The notes under the pieces are model-generated. The model did no database searches. It was not told the origin of the DNA and was given only the letters and a program-made list of their open reading frames with translations. From Arthrobacter cupressi (GTDB taxonomy: Bacteria; Actinomycetota; Actinomycetes; Actinomycetales; Micrococcaceae): 64,000 bases of DNA. Below, one piece after another: positions 17,882 through 25,773 of this stretch (the first letter of the stretch is position 1; the number at the start of each line of letters is the position of its first letter). The stretch lies in assembly GCF_900099975.1 (NCBI RefSeq), contig NZ_FNEI01000011.1, positions 89,212 to 153,211 of the forward strand, given 5' to 3'. The position numbers and the translations under genes are program-made.

Positions 17882-17912
17882 ATTAGTTAAAGTCATTTTG
17901 ACCATAACTAAT
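17882..17912. promoter_or_regulatory. 31-bp palindrome, probable NrtR operator of the NAD operon
   Basis: ATTAGTTA (17882-17889) and TAACTAAT (17905-17912) are perfect inverted repeats. GTCA (17892-17895) and TGAC (17899-17902) form an inner inverted repeat with exactly the same centre (17897). Twelve of 15 base pairs across the axis match. The site ends 10 bp before the likely start of nrtR, the place for autoregulation of the nrtR-nadABC operon. NrtR regulators are known to repress NAD genes from palindromes of roughly 20 bp; assignment to NrtR rests on position. Confidence 0.72.
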
Positions 17913-17922
17913 CCGCCCTCCG

Positions 17923-18663
17923 ATGGCACCAGGCAGGGAAGCAGGTGAAACGGTGTTCACGAACTCTGCCAACGTCTCCGAACGCAGGCTCGCGCCGCCG
18001 TCGCTGGCCATCTCCACGGTGATCTTCGCCCTGCGGCCGAGCGAAAGCTCCGGCCGGCCCACCCTCTGGCTGCCGCTGGTGCGCCGGATCCGCGAGCCGT
18101 TCAAGGAAATGTGGGCGCTGCCCGGCGGGCCGCTCACCCACGACGAATCGCTGCAGGACGCCGCCTCCCGGAACCTGCTGGAGACCACCGGCCTGGCCCC
18201 GGAATACCTCGAGCAGCTGTACGCCTTCGGCGGCCTGCACCGTTCTCCCAGCCAGCGCGTGGTGTCGATCGTCTATTGGGCCCTCGTCCAGCCCACCGAG
18301 GCCGCGCTCGCCGACGAGTCCGAGAACGTGCGCTGGTTCCGCGCCGACCGGCTCGAACAACTCGCCTTCGACCACAACGCGATCGTGGACTATGCCCTGT
18401 GGCGGCTGCGCAACAAGATGGCCTACGGATCCATCGCCTACCACTTCCTCGGCGAATACTTCACGCTCGCCCAGGTCAGGGAGGTCTACGAGGCCGTACT
18501 GGACCGCCCCCTCGATCCGGCGAACTTCCGCCGCCAACTCAAGACCGCACCGGAGATCGAAGAAACCGGTGAGTACCTCCAGGGCGGGAAACACCGCCCC
18601 CCACGCCTCTACCGCTTTACCGGCACACCCGGCCTCGGGCCAGACAACAGGAGCACACCATGA
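17923..18663 (+). CDS. nrtR: NrtR family NUDIX-related transcriptional regulator of NAD synthesis
   Basis: This 246-residue protein has an N-terminal NUDIX-like domain (residues about 25-150) and a C-terminal winged-helix domain (about 155-240). In NrtR regulators the NUDIX domain binds ADP-ribose and usually lacks hydrolase activity. Here the Nudix box region (GGPLTHDESLQDAASRNLLE near residues 69-88) has Leu-Leu-Glu where active enzymes have Arg-Glu-x-x-Glu-Glu, so catalysis is unlikely. It heads the nadA-nadB-nadC-nifS operon and overlaps nadA by 4 nt (ATGA). The palindrome just upstream is its probable operator. An alternative GTG start at 17953 cannot be excluded. Confidence 0.87.
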   Translation: MAPGREAGETVFTNSANVSERRLAPPSLAISTVIFALRPSESSGRPTLWLPLVRRIREPFKEMWALPGGPLTHDESLQDAASRNLLETTGLAPEYLEQLYAFGGLHRSPSQRVVSIVYWALVQPTEAALADESENVRWFRADRLEQLAFDHNAIVDYALWRLRNKMAYGSIAYHFLGEYFTLAQVREVYEAVLDRPLDPANFRRQLKTAPEIEETGEYLQGGKHRPPRLYRFTGTPGLGPDNRSTP

Positions 18664-19964
18664 GCAGCGTCAACACAGCCATCCAGCTGATCACCCGCGA
18701 GGAAGCGGAAAAGGGCCGCTCCGTGGCCGGCTCAACCTGCAGCCCCGCCCTCGCGAAGGGGCCGTGGGAGTACGACCTCGCCGAATCCCTGGCCGGAATC
18801 CCCGCCTACGGACCCGGCGCCTCCAGCGCCGACGCCGCGCCGCGCAGCACCCCCCGCCAGGGCCAGCTGCCGGAGGAATACAAGCTGGCCGGCGACGCCG
18901 AACTCGACGCCCGCATCCGTGCCGCCAAGGAGAAACTCGGCAGCAGGGCCGTGATCCTCGGCCATTTCTACCAGCGCGACGAAGTGGTCCAGTACGCGGA
19001 CTTTGTGGGCGACTCCTTCCAGCTGGCCAACGCCGCCCTCACCCGGCCGGACGCCGAAGCGATCATCTTCTGCGGCGTGCACTTCATGGCCGAAACCGCT
19101 GACATCCTCTCTGCCCCGGAACAGGCCGTGATCCTGCCGAACCTCGCGGCAGGCTGCTCCATGGCGGACATGGCGGATGAGGATTCCGTGGAGGAGTGCT
19201 GGGAGCAGCTTGAGGAGATCTTCGGGACCGAAGCCGACGACGCCGGCCGCGTCCCGGTCATCCCGGTCACCTACATGAACTCCTCGGCAGCCCTCAAGGC
19301 CTTCTGCGGCCGCAACGGCGGGATCGTCTGCACGTCCTCGAACGCGAAGACGGTTCTCGAGTGGGCGTTCGAGCGGGGCCAGCGGGTGCTGTTCTTCCCG
19401 GACCAGCACCTCGGCCGCAACACCGCGAAGGCCCTGGGCGTCCCGCTGGAGCAGATGCCCATGTGGAACCCGCGAAAGGAACTGGGCGGCAACGACGAAC
19501 AGACCCTGCGCGACTCGCGGGTGATCCTGTGGCACGGCTTCTGCTCGGTCCACAAGCGCTTCAACGTCGCCCAGATCGAGAAGGCCCGCGCCGACTACCC
19601 GGGCGTCAACGTCATCGTGCACCCGGAATGCCCCATGGAGGTCGTGGACGCGGCCGACGGCGCAGGCTCCACCGACTTCATCAAGAAGGCGATCGCGGCG
19701 GCCACCGAGCCCACCACCTTCGCCATCGGCACCGAGATCAACATGGTGAACAGGCTCGCCGCGGAGAACCCGCAGCACACCATCTTCTGCCTGGACCCGG
19801 TCATCTGCCCGTGCTCCACGATGTACCGCATCCACCCCGGCTACCTCGCCTGGGTGCTGGAGGAACTCGTCGAAGGACGCATCGTCAACCGCATCACCGT
19901 GGACGACGCCGTGCAGGCCAACGCCAAGATTGCGCTGGAGCGCATGCTGGCGGCCCGCCCCTGA
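18660..19964 (+). CDS. nadA: Quinolinate synthase NadA
   Basis: NadA condenses iminoaspartate with dihydroxyacetone phosphate to quinolinate and carries an oxygen-sensitive [4Fe-4S] cluster. This 434-residue protein has the family motifs GHFYQRDEVVQYADFVGDS (residues 101-119), NLAAGCSMADM with C166, HPECPMEVV with C324, and VICPCSTMYRI with C383/C385, one of which should be the third cluster ligand. It is longer than E. coli NadA because of a roughly 85-residue N-terminal extension, common in actinobacteria. Its ATG overlaps the nrtR stop. The downstream desulfurase probably supplies its cluster. Confidence 0.95.
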   Translation: MSSVNTAIQLITREEAEKGRSVAGSTCSPALAKGPWEYDLAESLAGIPAYGPGASSADAAPRSTPRQGQLPEEYKLAGDAELDARIRAAKEKLGSRAVILGHFYQRDEVVQYADFVGDSFQLANAALTRPDAEAIIFCGVHFMAETADILSAPEQAVILPNLAAGCSMADMADEDSVEECWEQLEEIFGTEADDAGRVPVIPVTYMNSSAALKAFCGRNGGIVCTSSNAKTVLEWAFERGQRVLFFPDQHLGRNTAKALGVPLEQMPMWNPRKELGGNDEQTLRDSRVILWHGFCSVHKRFNVAQIEKARADYPGVNVIVHPECPMEVVDAADGAGSTDFIKKAIAAATEPTTFAIGTEINMVNRLAAENPQHTIFCLDPVICPCSTMYRIHPGYLAWVLEELVEGRIVNRITVDDAVQANAKIALERMLAARP

Positions 19965-19994
19965 ACCTGCCGTACGCAAGCGAACGAGGCTGAC

Positions 19995-21746
19995 ATGACT
20001 GCACATGACCTTGCAGTGGAACGCACTGCCGCAAGGCAGCAGCGCAAGCGGCTGGTCGTCGTCGGAAGTGGCATCGCCGGGCTGTACTCGGCCCTGCTCG
20101 CCGCCGAGGGCGGCGCCGAGGTGGTGCTGCTGAGCAAGGGGGCATTGGCGGACAGCAACACCTACTTCGCCCAGGGCGGCATCTCCGCCGTCCTGGACGA
20201 GCCGGCGCCCGGGGACACTGTCGCCGCGCACATTGCCGACACCCTCAAAGCCGGCAACGGGCACTGCGACGAAGACGCCGTGCGGGTGCTGTGCGCCGAG
20301 GCGCGCCGTGACATTGCCGGGCTCCGGCGCTTCGGCGTCCGTTTCGACCTGGACGACGGCGGCGACCCCGCCCTGGGGATCGAGGCCGCCCATTCCGCGC
20401 CGCGCATCCTGCACGCCGGCGGGGACGCCACCGGCGCCGGGGTGGCCCGGGCGCTGATCCGCGCCGTCCTGGACGCCCAGGCGGCCGGGCGGATCCGGGT
20501 GATCGGCCACGCCCACGTGACCTCCCTGACCCAGGCCTTCGGCCGCGTGACCGGGGTGACTTATGTCCACGACGGACGCGAGCTAAGCTGCCAGGCCGAC
20601 GCCGTGCTGCTGGCCACCGGGGGAGCCGGCCGGCTCTTCGCCCAGACCACCAACCCCTCGGTTGCCACGGCGGACGGCCTGGCCCTGGCGTGGCGCGCCG
20701 GGGCCGAAGTGGCGGACCTTGAGTTCTTCCAGTTCCACCCCACCTGCATGGTGCTTCCCGGGGATGCCAGGGAAACCGCGGGCAGCGACCCCCTGCTGAT
20801 CTCCGAGGCCGTCCGCGGCGAAGGCGCCATCCTGGTGGACGCGCACGGCGAACGGTTTATGCCCGCGTACCACCCGGACGCCGAGCTGGCCCCGCGCGAC
20901 GTCGTCTCCCGCAGCATCGCCCTGCACCTGGCCGCGCTCGGCGACCCCAACGGGCACGTCTACCTGGACGCCCGCGCGCTCGAAGAGCGCCGCGGCGCGG
21001 GTTTCCTGGCCCGGCGCTTCCCGACCATCACCGCCCGCACCCTCGAGGCCGGCGTCGACTGGACCCGCGAGCTGGTTCCCGTGGCACCGGCGGCCCACTA
21101 CTGGATGGGTGGCGTGGTCACCGACCTGAACGGCCGCACCTCGGTGCCCGGGTTGCTGGCCGCCGGCGAAGTGGCGTGCACAGGAGTGCAGGGCGCCAAC
21201 CGGCTGGCCAGCAACTCGCTGCTCGAAGGGCTTGTCTTCGGGCGGCGGGTGGTCGAGGGGTTTCTGTGGGGCGGCTCGCCAGATCCCTCGGCGCCTGCGC
21301 TCCGGCCTCGCGTCGGCGAACGCCTCGCAAGCTCGGCGGCCGACTCGGACCGCCACGCAACAACGGCGCTTTCGGGATCTCCCGAACCGCTCGTTGATCC
21401 GGCACCTTTCGACGGGGAGACCCTGCGGCGGCTCATGACCGCCAAGGCCGGCGTCCTCCGCGACGGCGTACTGCTCCGGGAGGCGGCCGCCGTCCTGGGT
21501 TCCTGGGCTGAAGTCGTGGACCCAGAGACGGTTCCCGATTCCCTGGACCCCCGCGAGCACGAGGACGCGAACCTCCTGCTGGCCGCGCAGCTGCTGGTGC
21601 ACGCCGCCCGGCAACGCCGGACCTCCCTGGGCGCGCATTACCGCAGCGATTCGTGGGAGGAAACTGCCGCCGTCGACGGTCCCGCGGACGAAGACTTTGA
21701 CAAGCGTTACACCATGAGCCGGAAAGCGAGCCTGATCCTTGACTAG
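19995..21746 (+). CDS. nadB: L-aspartate oxidase NadB
   Basis: NadB oxidises L-aspartate to iminoaspartate using FAD, and NadA consumes the product. This 583-residue protein has the N-terminal dinucleotide fold LVVVGSGIAGLYSALLAAEG near residues 17-36, AQGGISAVL near 56-64, and the C-terminal succinate dehydrogenase/fumarate reductase flavoprotein domain. A low-complexity linker (about 21270-21415) rich in Ser, Pro, Ala and Arg separates the FAD part from the helical C-terminal domain. GAGG lies 5 nt before the ATG. The stop overlaps the nadC start by 8 nt. Confidence 0.95.
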   Translation: MTAHDLAVERTAARQQRKRLVVVGSGIAGLYSALLAAEGGAEVVLLSKGALADSNTYFAQGGISAVLDEPAPGDTVAAHIADTLKAGNGHCDEDAVRVLCAEARRDIAGLRRFGVRFDLDDGGDPALGIEAAHSAPRILHAGGDATGAGVARALIRAVLDAQAAGRIRVIGHAHVTSLTQAFGRVTGVTYVHDGRELSCQADAVLLATGGAGRLFAQTTNPSVATADGLALAWRAGAEVADLEFFQFHPTCMVLPGDARETAGSDPLLISEAVRGEGAILVDAHGERFMPAYHPDAELAPRDVVSRSIALHLAALGDPNGHVYLDARALEERRGAGFLARRFPTITARTLEAGVDWTRELVPVAPAAHYWMGGVVTDLNGRTSVPGLLAAGEVACTGVQGANRLASNSLLEGLVFGRRVVEGFLWGGSPDPSAPALRPRVGERLASSAADSDRHATTALSGSPEPLVDPAPFDGETLRRLMTAKAGVLRDGVLLREAAAVLGSWAEVVDPETVPDSLDPREHEDANLLLAAQLLVHAARQRRTSLGAHYRSDSWEETAAVDGPADEDFDKRYTMSRKASLILD

Positions 21747-22623
21747 CCTGTCCCTTCCCGCAGCCGCCGTGCGCGACATCCTCGAGCGGGCCTTCGCCGA
21801 GGACGCGCCCAGCGGGGACATCACCTCGCAGCTGCTCATCCCGGCCGAGGCCCGCGCCACCGCCGTGCTGAACGCCCGCGTGCCCGGCATCTTCAGCGGC
21901 GGGACCGTCTTCCGCGACGCCATGCTCTTCATCGACCCGGACACCGAAGTCGAGCTGCTGCTGCCGGACGGAGCAGCCTTCGACGCCGGCACGCACCTCG
22001 CCCGGGTCAGCGGCCGCGCCCGCTCGGTGCTGCTCGCCGAACGCGTCGGCCTGAACCTGGCGCAGCGGATGAGCGCGATCGCCACGAAGACCGCGGAGTT
22101 CGTCCGCCTGGTCGAGGGCACCCGCGCCCGGATCACCGACACCCGCAAGACCACCCCGGGCCTGCGGGTCCTGGAACGCTACGCGGTGCGCTGCGGCGGG
22201 GGAGCGAACCACCGCTACAGCCTGTCCGACGCCGTGCTGGCCAAGGACAACCACCTCGCCGTCATGACCGGCGGCGATGCCGGCAAGCTCACCGCCCTCC
22301 TGGCCGCGGCGAAGGCGCAGCTTGGGCACACCACCCATTTCGAGGTCGAAGTGGACCGGGCCGAGCAGATCGAACCCGTGCTGGCCGCCGGAGTGGACAC
22401 CATCATGCTGGACAACTTCAGCCTTGAGGAGCTCCGCGCCGGGGTACGGCAGGTGGCGGGGCGGGCCGTGGTGGAAGCCAGCGGCAACGTTAACCTGTCC
22501 ACCGTGGCGGACATCGCCGCTGCCGGTGTCGATGTCATCTCGATCGGCGGGCTGACCCACAGCGTCACCGCCCTGGACCTGGGCCTGGACGTTACCTTGG
22601 ACGTGCCGGCGGAAGTTTCCTAG
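21739..22623 (+). CDS. nadC: Nicotinate-nucleotide pyrophosphorylase (carboxylating) NadC
   Basis: NadC converts quinolinate and PRPP to nicotinate mononucleotide and CO2. This 294-residue protein has the family residues in ARITDTRKTTPGLRVLERYA, GGGANHRYSLSDAVLAKDNH, and the C-terminal barrel motifs MLDNF and VEASGNVN. The start is TTG at 21739, inside the end of nadB, so translation is probably coupled. It is the third enzyme of the operon. Confidence 0.95.
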   Translation: MTSLSLPAAAVRDILERAFAEDAPSGDITSQLLIPAEARATAVLNARVPGIFSGGTVFRDAMLFIDPDTEVELLLPDGAAFDAGTHLARVSGRARSVLLAERVGLNLAQRMSAIATKTAEFVRLVEGTRARITDTRKTTPGLRVLERYAVRCGGGANHRYSLSDAVLAKDNHLAVMTGGDAGKLTALLAAAKAQLGHTTHFEVEVDRAEQIEPVLAAGVDTIMLDNFSLEELRAGVRQVAGRAVVEASGNVNLSTVADIAAAGVDVISIGGLTHSVTALDLGLDVTLDVPAEVS

Positions 22624-22630
22624 GACAGCC

Positions 22631-23788
22631 ATGATCTTCCTGGACGCAGCCGCCACCACCCCCGTGCGCCGGGAGGTGCTCGAAGCCATGTGGCCGTACC
22701 TGAGCGGCGAGTTCGGCAACCCCTCCAGCCACCACAGCCTGGGGGAGGCCGCGGCGGATGCGCTCGCGGGGGCGCGGGCCGCCGTCGCGAAGGTGCTGGG
22801 TTGCCGGCCGGGGGAAGTCACCTTCACCTCCGGGGGGACCGAGGCGGACAACCTGGCCCTCAAGGGAATCGCGCTGGCCCGCAGGGGCGCCGATCCGGCC
22901 CTGGACCGGGTGGCGATCAGCGCCATCGAGCATCCCGCCGTCGAGGAGTCCGCGGACTACCTGCGGCGGGTTCACGGCTTCACGGTCGATGTGGTGCCGG
23001 TGGACCGGCACGGCCTGGTCACTCCGGAGGCGTTCGCCGCCGCCTTGCGCCCGGAAACCGCGCTCGCCAGCATTATGTACGCCAACAACGAGGTCGGCAC
23101 GGTGCAGCCGGTCCGCGAACTGGCAGCGCTCGCCGCCGCACGGGGCATTCCGTTCCACACTGACGCGGTGCAGGCTGCGGGCTGGCTGCCCCTGGGCGTG
23201 AAGGACCTCGGCGTGGATGCGCTCAGTATTTCGGGGCACAAGCTCGGTGCGCCCAAAGGATCCGGTGTGCTCTTCGCCAAGGGGCGGCTGCGGATCGAAC
23301 CCTTGGTCCACGGCGGTGGCCAGGAACGCGGGCGCCGCTCCGGCACGGAGAATGTGGCCGGTGCCGTGGCGCTTGCAACTGCGCTGACCCTCGCGGCGGA
23401 GGAACAGCCGCGCCTTGCCGCCAGAGTGACGGAATTGCGCGACGCCTTCATCCGGGCGGTCCTGGAGGCCGTTCCCGGTGCGGTGCTGACCGGCCACCCG
23501 GCGCAGCGGCTGCCCTCCGTGGCGTCCTTCTGTTTCCCGGGCACCAGCGGGGAATCCGTGCTGCTGGAACTCGAGCGCCGCGGCGTGGTCTGCTCCAGCG
23601 GTTCGGCGTGTGCCGCGGGGTCGGACGCGCCGTCGCCGGTGCTGCTCGCCCTCGGCCTCGAGGCTGAGGTCGCACAGACGGCCGTCCGCTTCAGCTTCAC
23701 CTCCGCGGTGACGGCAAACGAACTTGAGCAGGCCGCCGCAGCCGTGCGCGACGCCGTCGGGAGCGTCATCGGGATCGGCCGCCGCTGA
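22631..23788 (+). CDS. Cysteine desulfurase, NifS/IscS type, in the NAD operon
   Basis: This 385-residue PLP enzyme removes sulfur from cysteine for Fe-S assembly. The PLP lysine is K204 in SGHKLGAPKG, and the catalytic Cys is C327 in CSSGSACAAG. It starts 7 bp after nadC and ends the operon, so its likely job is supplying sulfur for the NadA cluster; a nifS-like gene (nadS) is known in several bacterial nad operons. Whether it also serves general Fe-S assembly cannot be told. Its stop codon directly abuts a palindromic repeat. Confidence 0.92.
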   Translation: MIFLDAAATTPVRREVLEAMWPYLSGEFGNPSSHHSLGEAAADALAGARAAVAKVLGCRPGEVTFTSGGTEADNLALKGIALARRGADPALDRVAISAIEHPAVEESADYLRRVHGFTVDVVPVDRHGLVTPEAFAAALRPETALASIMYANNEVGTVQPVRELAALAAARGIPFHTDAVQAAGWLPLGVKDLGVDALSISGHKLGAPKGSGVLFAKGRLRIEPLVHGGGQERGRRSGTENVAGAVALATALTLAAEEQPRLAARVTELRDAFIRAVLEAVPGAVLTGHPAQRLPSVASFCFPGTSGESVLLELERRGVVCSSGSACAAGSDAPSPVLLALGLEAEVAQTAVRFSFTSAVTANELEQAAAAVRDAVGSVIGIGRR

Positions 23789-23854
23789 CCCAACTGACTG
23801 GCAGTTGTTGTCGTTTTGAGCCCTCAAAACGACAACTAATGCGAGCTGGTTGGG
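23789..23854. repeat. Intergenic palindromic repeat, copy 1 of 3
   Basis: A 66-bp imperfect palindrome begins at the base after the nifS stop codon and ends 5 bp before the stop of the convergent GtrA gene. The inner arms are TTGTCGTTTTGAG (23808-23820) and its perfect complement (23823-23835). The outer arms CCCAAC and GTTGGG also pair, with a partly mismatched middle. It shares its core with the repeats at 29205-29266 and 41770-41834. It may terminate both convergent genes; there is no separate U-tract. Confidence 0.8.
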
Positions 23855-23858
23855 GGGC

Positions 23859-24347
23859 TCAGGCGTGGCGGGCCCGGCGGAAGATCCAATGCCGCAGCAG
23901 GGTGAAGCGGACGGCGGTGGCGAGGAATCCGGAGAGTGTGGTGGTCCAAAGCTCTTCCGTGACTGTCGCGTCCGGCCTGAAGACGTGCAGCACGCCCAGG
24001 CTTCCGCCGGTGATGACGAGTGCGATGGCGATCACGATCAGCCCGTTGAGGTGATCCTGGAGGCGCCTGCTGCTGCCCTCGATCTTGAACGTCAGCCGGC
24101 GGTTCAGTGCCGTGTTCAGGACCGAGGTGATGATGAGTGCCGCCGCGTTCGCCGGCTGCGGGCCAAGCACTGGCCGGAGCAGCGCGTACAGTGCCAGCGA
24201 AGTGGCGGTACAGATGATCCCGACGCCGGTGAAGCGCAGCAATTGCCTCAGTACCGGATAGCGGAGCAGGCCTTTGTGGCGGTGGCTTGGGCGGGTTTCC
24301 GGCGGGGATTGCCGCAGCGGTTCACGTGACGGTGCGGCCGATTCCAT
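23859..24347 (-). CDS. GtrA-like membrane protein
   Basis: This 162-residue protein of the GtrA family has four predicted membrane helices (about 42-58, 67-83, 100-118 and 133-150). GtrA-type proteins are thought to act as flippases or accessory proteins for lipid-linked sugars in cell-envelope polysaccharide synthesis. No glycosyltransferase is adjacent. The N-terminal 35 residues are charged. A CAGGCT hexamer lies 6 nt before the ATG at 24347, which may indicate leaderless transcription, as no Shine-Dalgarno is visible. Confidence 0.83.
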   Translation of the reverse strand: MESAAPSREPLRQSPPETRPSHRHKGLLRYPVLRQLLRFTGVGIICTATSLALYALLRPVLGPQPANAAALIITSVLNTALNRRLTFKIEGSSRRLQDHLNGLIVIAIALVITGGSLGVLHVFRPDATVTEELWTTTLSGFLATAVRFTLLRHWIFRRARHA

Positions 24348-24389
24348 GCCCCAAGCCTGTCATACGGCTCCGCCGGGGCGCGAACGGTG

Positions 24390-25004
24390 TCAGACGCGGT
24401 TCAATCCGGCCGAGCCGAAGGCCACGCTGAACCGGTCGCACCACAGCACCACGGTGTCCAGCCCCGAGATGTCGGCGCCGGCCGGGATGGCGTAGTTCTG
24501 GTTGCCGTGGGTGGCCTTGACTGCGCCGAGGTCCAGCCACTTTCCGGAACGGTACTTGAACCAGTCTCCGCCGGCCTCCTGGTTGCTGAGCCAGACCTTG
24601 ACGTCGGGTCCGTCGCTGCTGGCGAGGTTCTCCAGCCGGAGTACCAGGCCGCCGTCGGGCAGTTTGACCAGGCTCGCCGCCCCGGACGTGGTGTGTTCCT
24701 GGGAGACGAAGGTGCCTCGCGCGATGACGGTCGGCGGGGCCGGAACCACCGTGGGGAGGGCCGTTCCGGGATCTTCCGGGATCCGTTGGATAGCCAGCGT
24801 GCCGCTCGGGGTTGGCGTCGCCCCCGGCAGGGCTTCGTCAACCGTGCTGCTGGTGAACAGGCGCCAGGGCTGGAAGAGGGCCGCGCCGGCCACCAACAGT
24901 GCGAGCAACACCACGGCCGCCGGGACGGTGAAGACCCTGTGGCGGCGCAGGAACGCCGGAACGGAGCCCTTGCCCGCGCGGTTGTCGTTGGCCGGCGTTG
25001 TCAT
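24390..25004 (-). CDS. Membrane-anchored DM13 domain protein
   Basis: This 204-residue protein has one N-terminal membrane helix (about residues 25-45) followed by an extracytoplasmic DM13 domain (about 90-204). The DM13 hallmarks visible are GLVLRLENLASSDGPDVKVW and the near-terminal VLWCDRFSVAFG with its single conserved Cys. DM13 is proposed to be a redox-related or electron-transfer module; the substrate is unknown. A TAACCT hexamer (25016-25011) lies 6 nt before the ATG, fitting a leaderless transcript. It is separated from the GtrA gene downstream by 42 bp. Confidence 0.82.
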   Translation of the reverse strand: MTTPANDNRAGKGSVPAFLRRHRVFTVPAAVVLLALLVAGAALFQPWRLFTSSTVDEALPGATPTPSGTLAIQRIPEDPGTALPTVVPAPPTVIARGTFVSQEHTTSGAASLVKLPDGGLVLRLENLASSDGPDVKVWLSNQEAGGDWFKYRSGKWLDLGAVKATHGNQNYAIPAGADISGLDTVVLWCDRFSVAFGSAGLNRV

Positions 25005-25074
25005 GGTTCAAGGTTAGGCGCCGGGGTTCCGCCTTGTCCGCCCGGAATCCTTACCGTTCGATTAAGCCGCCCGT

Positions 25075-25749
25075 TCAGGGCGCCGGGACGTACAGCTCGC
25101 CCACTGGCACTTCGGCGGCCAAGCGGTTGTCCGGCCCGGCCAGCGGGCACGCCCAGGCCTCGTTGTACGCGCAGGAAGGGTTGTAGGCGAAGTTGAAATC
25201 CAGGACGAACTCCTCATCCTCCCCGGTGCTCCGCGTGCCGTGGAATGCGCCCTTGATGGTGTCCAGCAGGTACCTTCCGGCGCCGTAGCTGCCGCCTTCC
25301 TTGCCGGCGGTGGCGTCGCGGAACGGGACGAAGATCCCGCCGCCGTAGCTGCGCAGGCGCCATACCGCGAGGGAGCCCAGGCCGGGCAGTTCGAAGGTGC
25401 CCAGCCGCCGGAACGGCACATCGCCGTCGGTCCCGGTCCGGACGGTCAGCTCCTGCCCCGACCCCTCCGGCGTTAGGCGGGCGTGGAAGCGGAACGCCGG
25501 ATCGTATTCGGCGGTATCCAGGCCGGTGAAGCCCTGCTTGGCTGCAGGAGTCAGCGCGGACGCCGGGTGGGTGCCGAACAAATGGTCCCGGGTCCGGCGC
25601 CAGTGCACGTGGGCCTGGAACGGGTCGTCGCGGGCGAGCCGGCGAACCTCGTCGTAGAGGGCGAAGGTCCGCAGCCGCCAGTCCACGATGTCCAGTGCAG
25701 ACATGCCCGCCACGTCCGCGGCGCCGCCGTCACGCAACTCCTCATCCAT
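25075..25749 (-). CDS. DUF1684 domain protein
   Basis: This is a 224-residue protein of the DUF1684 family, function unknown. The conserved parts are the FGTHPASALTP region near residues 60-70, GGGIFVPFRDATAGKEGGSY, GRYLLDTIKG, and LDFNFAYNPSCAYNEAWACPL with two Cys near the C-terminus. It is predicted to be soluble with no signal peptide. I start at the ATG at 25749 because a TAGTAT hexamer (25762-25757) lies exactly 7 nt upstream, whereas the earlier ATG at 25758 overlaps that hexamer. It is divergent from the lipoprotein gene, whose -10 overlaps its own. Confidence 0.82.
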   Translation of the reverse strand: MDEELRDGGAADVAGMSALDIVDWRLRTFALYDEVRRLARDDPFQAHVHWRRTRDHLFGTHPASALTPAAKQGFTGLDTAEYDPAFRFHARLTPEGSGQELTVRTGTDGDVPFRRLGTFELPGLGSLAVWRLRSYGGGIFVPFRDATAGKEGGSYGAGRYLLDTIKGAFHGTRSTGEDEEFVLDFNFAYNPSCAYNEAWACPLAGPDNRLAAEVPVGELYVPAP

Positions 25750-25756
25750 GCCACCC

Positions 25757-25766
25757 ATACTAGGCT
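25757..25766. promoter_or_regulatory. Overlapping divergent -10 hexamers of two leaderless genes
   Basis: TAGTAT on the minus strand (25762-25757) and TAGGCT on the plus strand (25761-25766) share 2 bp. Each ends exactly 7 nt before an ATG, DUF1684 at 25749 and the lipoprotein at 25774. The whole intergenic space is 24 bp. RNA polymerase could occupy only one of the two at a time. Confidence 0.6.
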
Positions 25767-25773
25767 GGCGGCT

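Noticed and set aside
21270..21415. Mobile repeat inserted in nadB
   Set aside because: The stretch is low-complexity and in frame, but I found no second copy in the window and NadB proteins vary in length here. It is treated as a linker.
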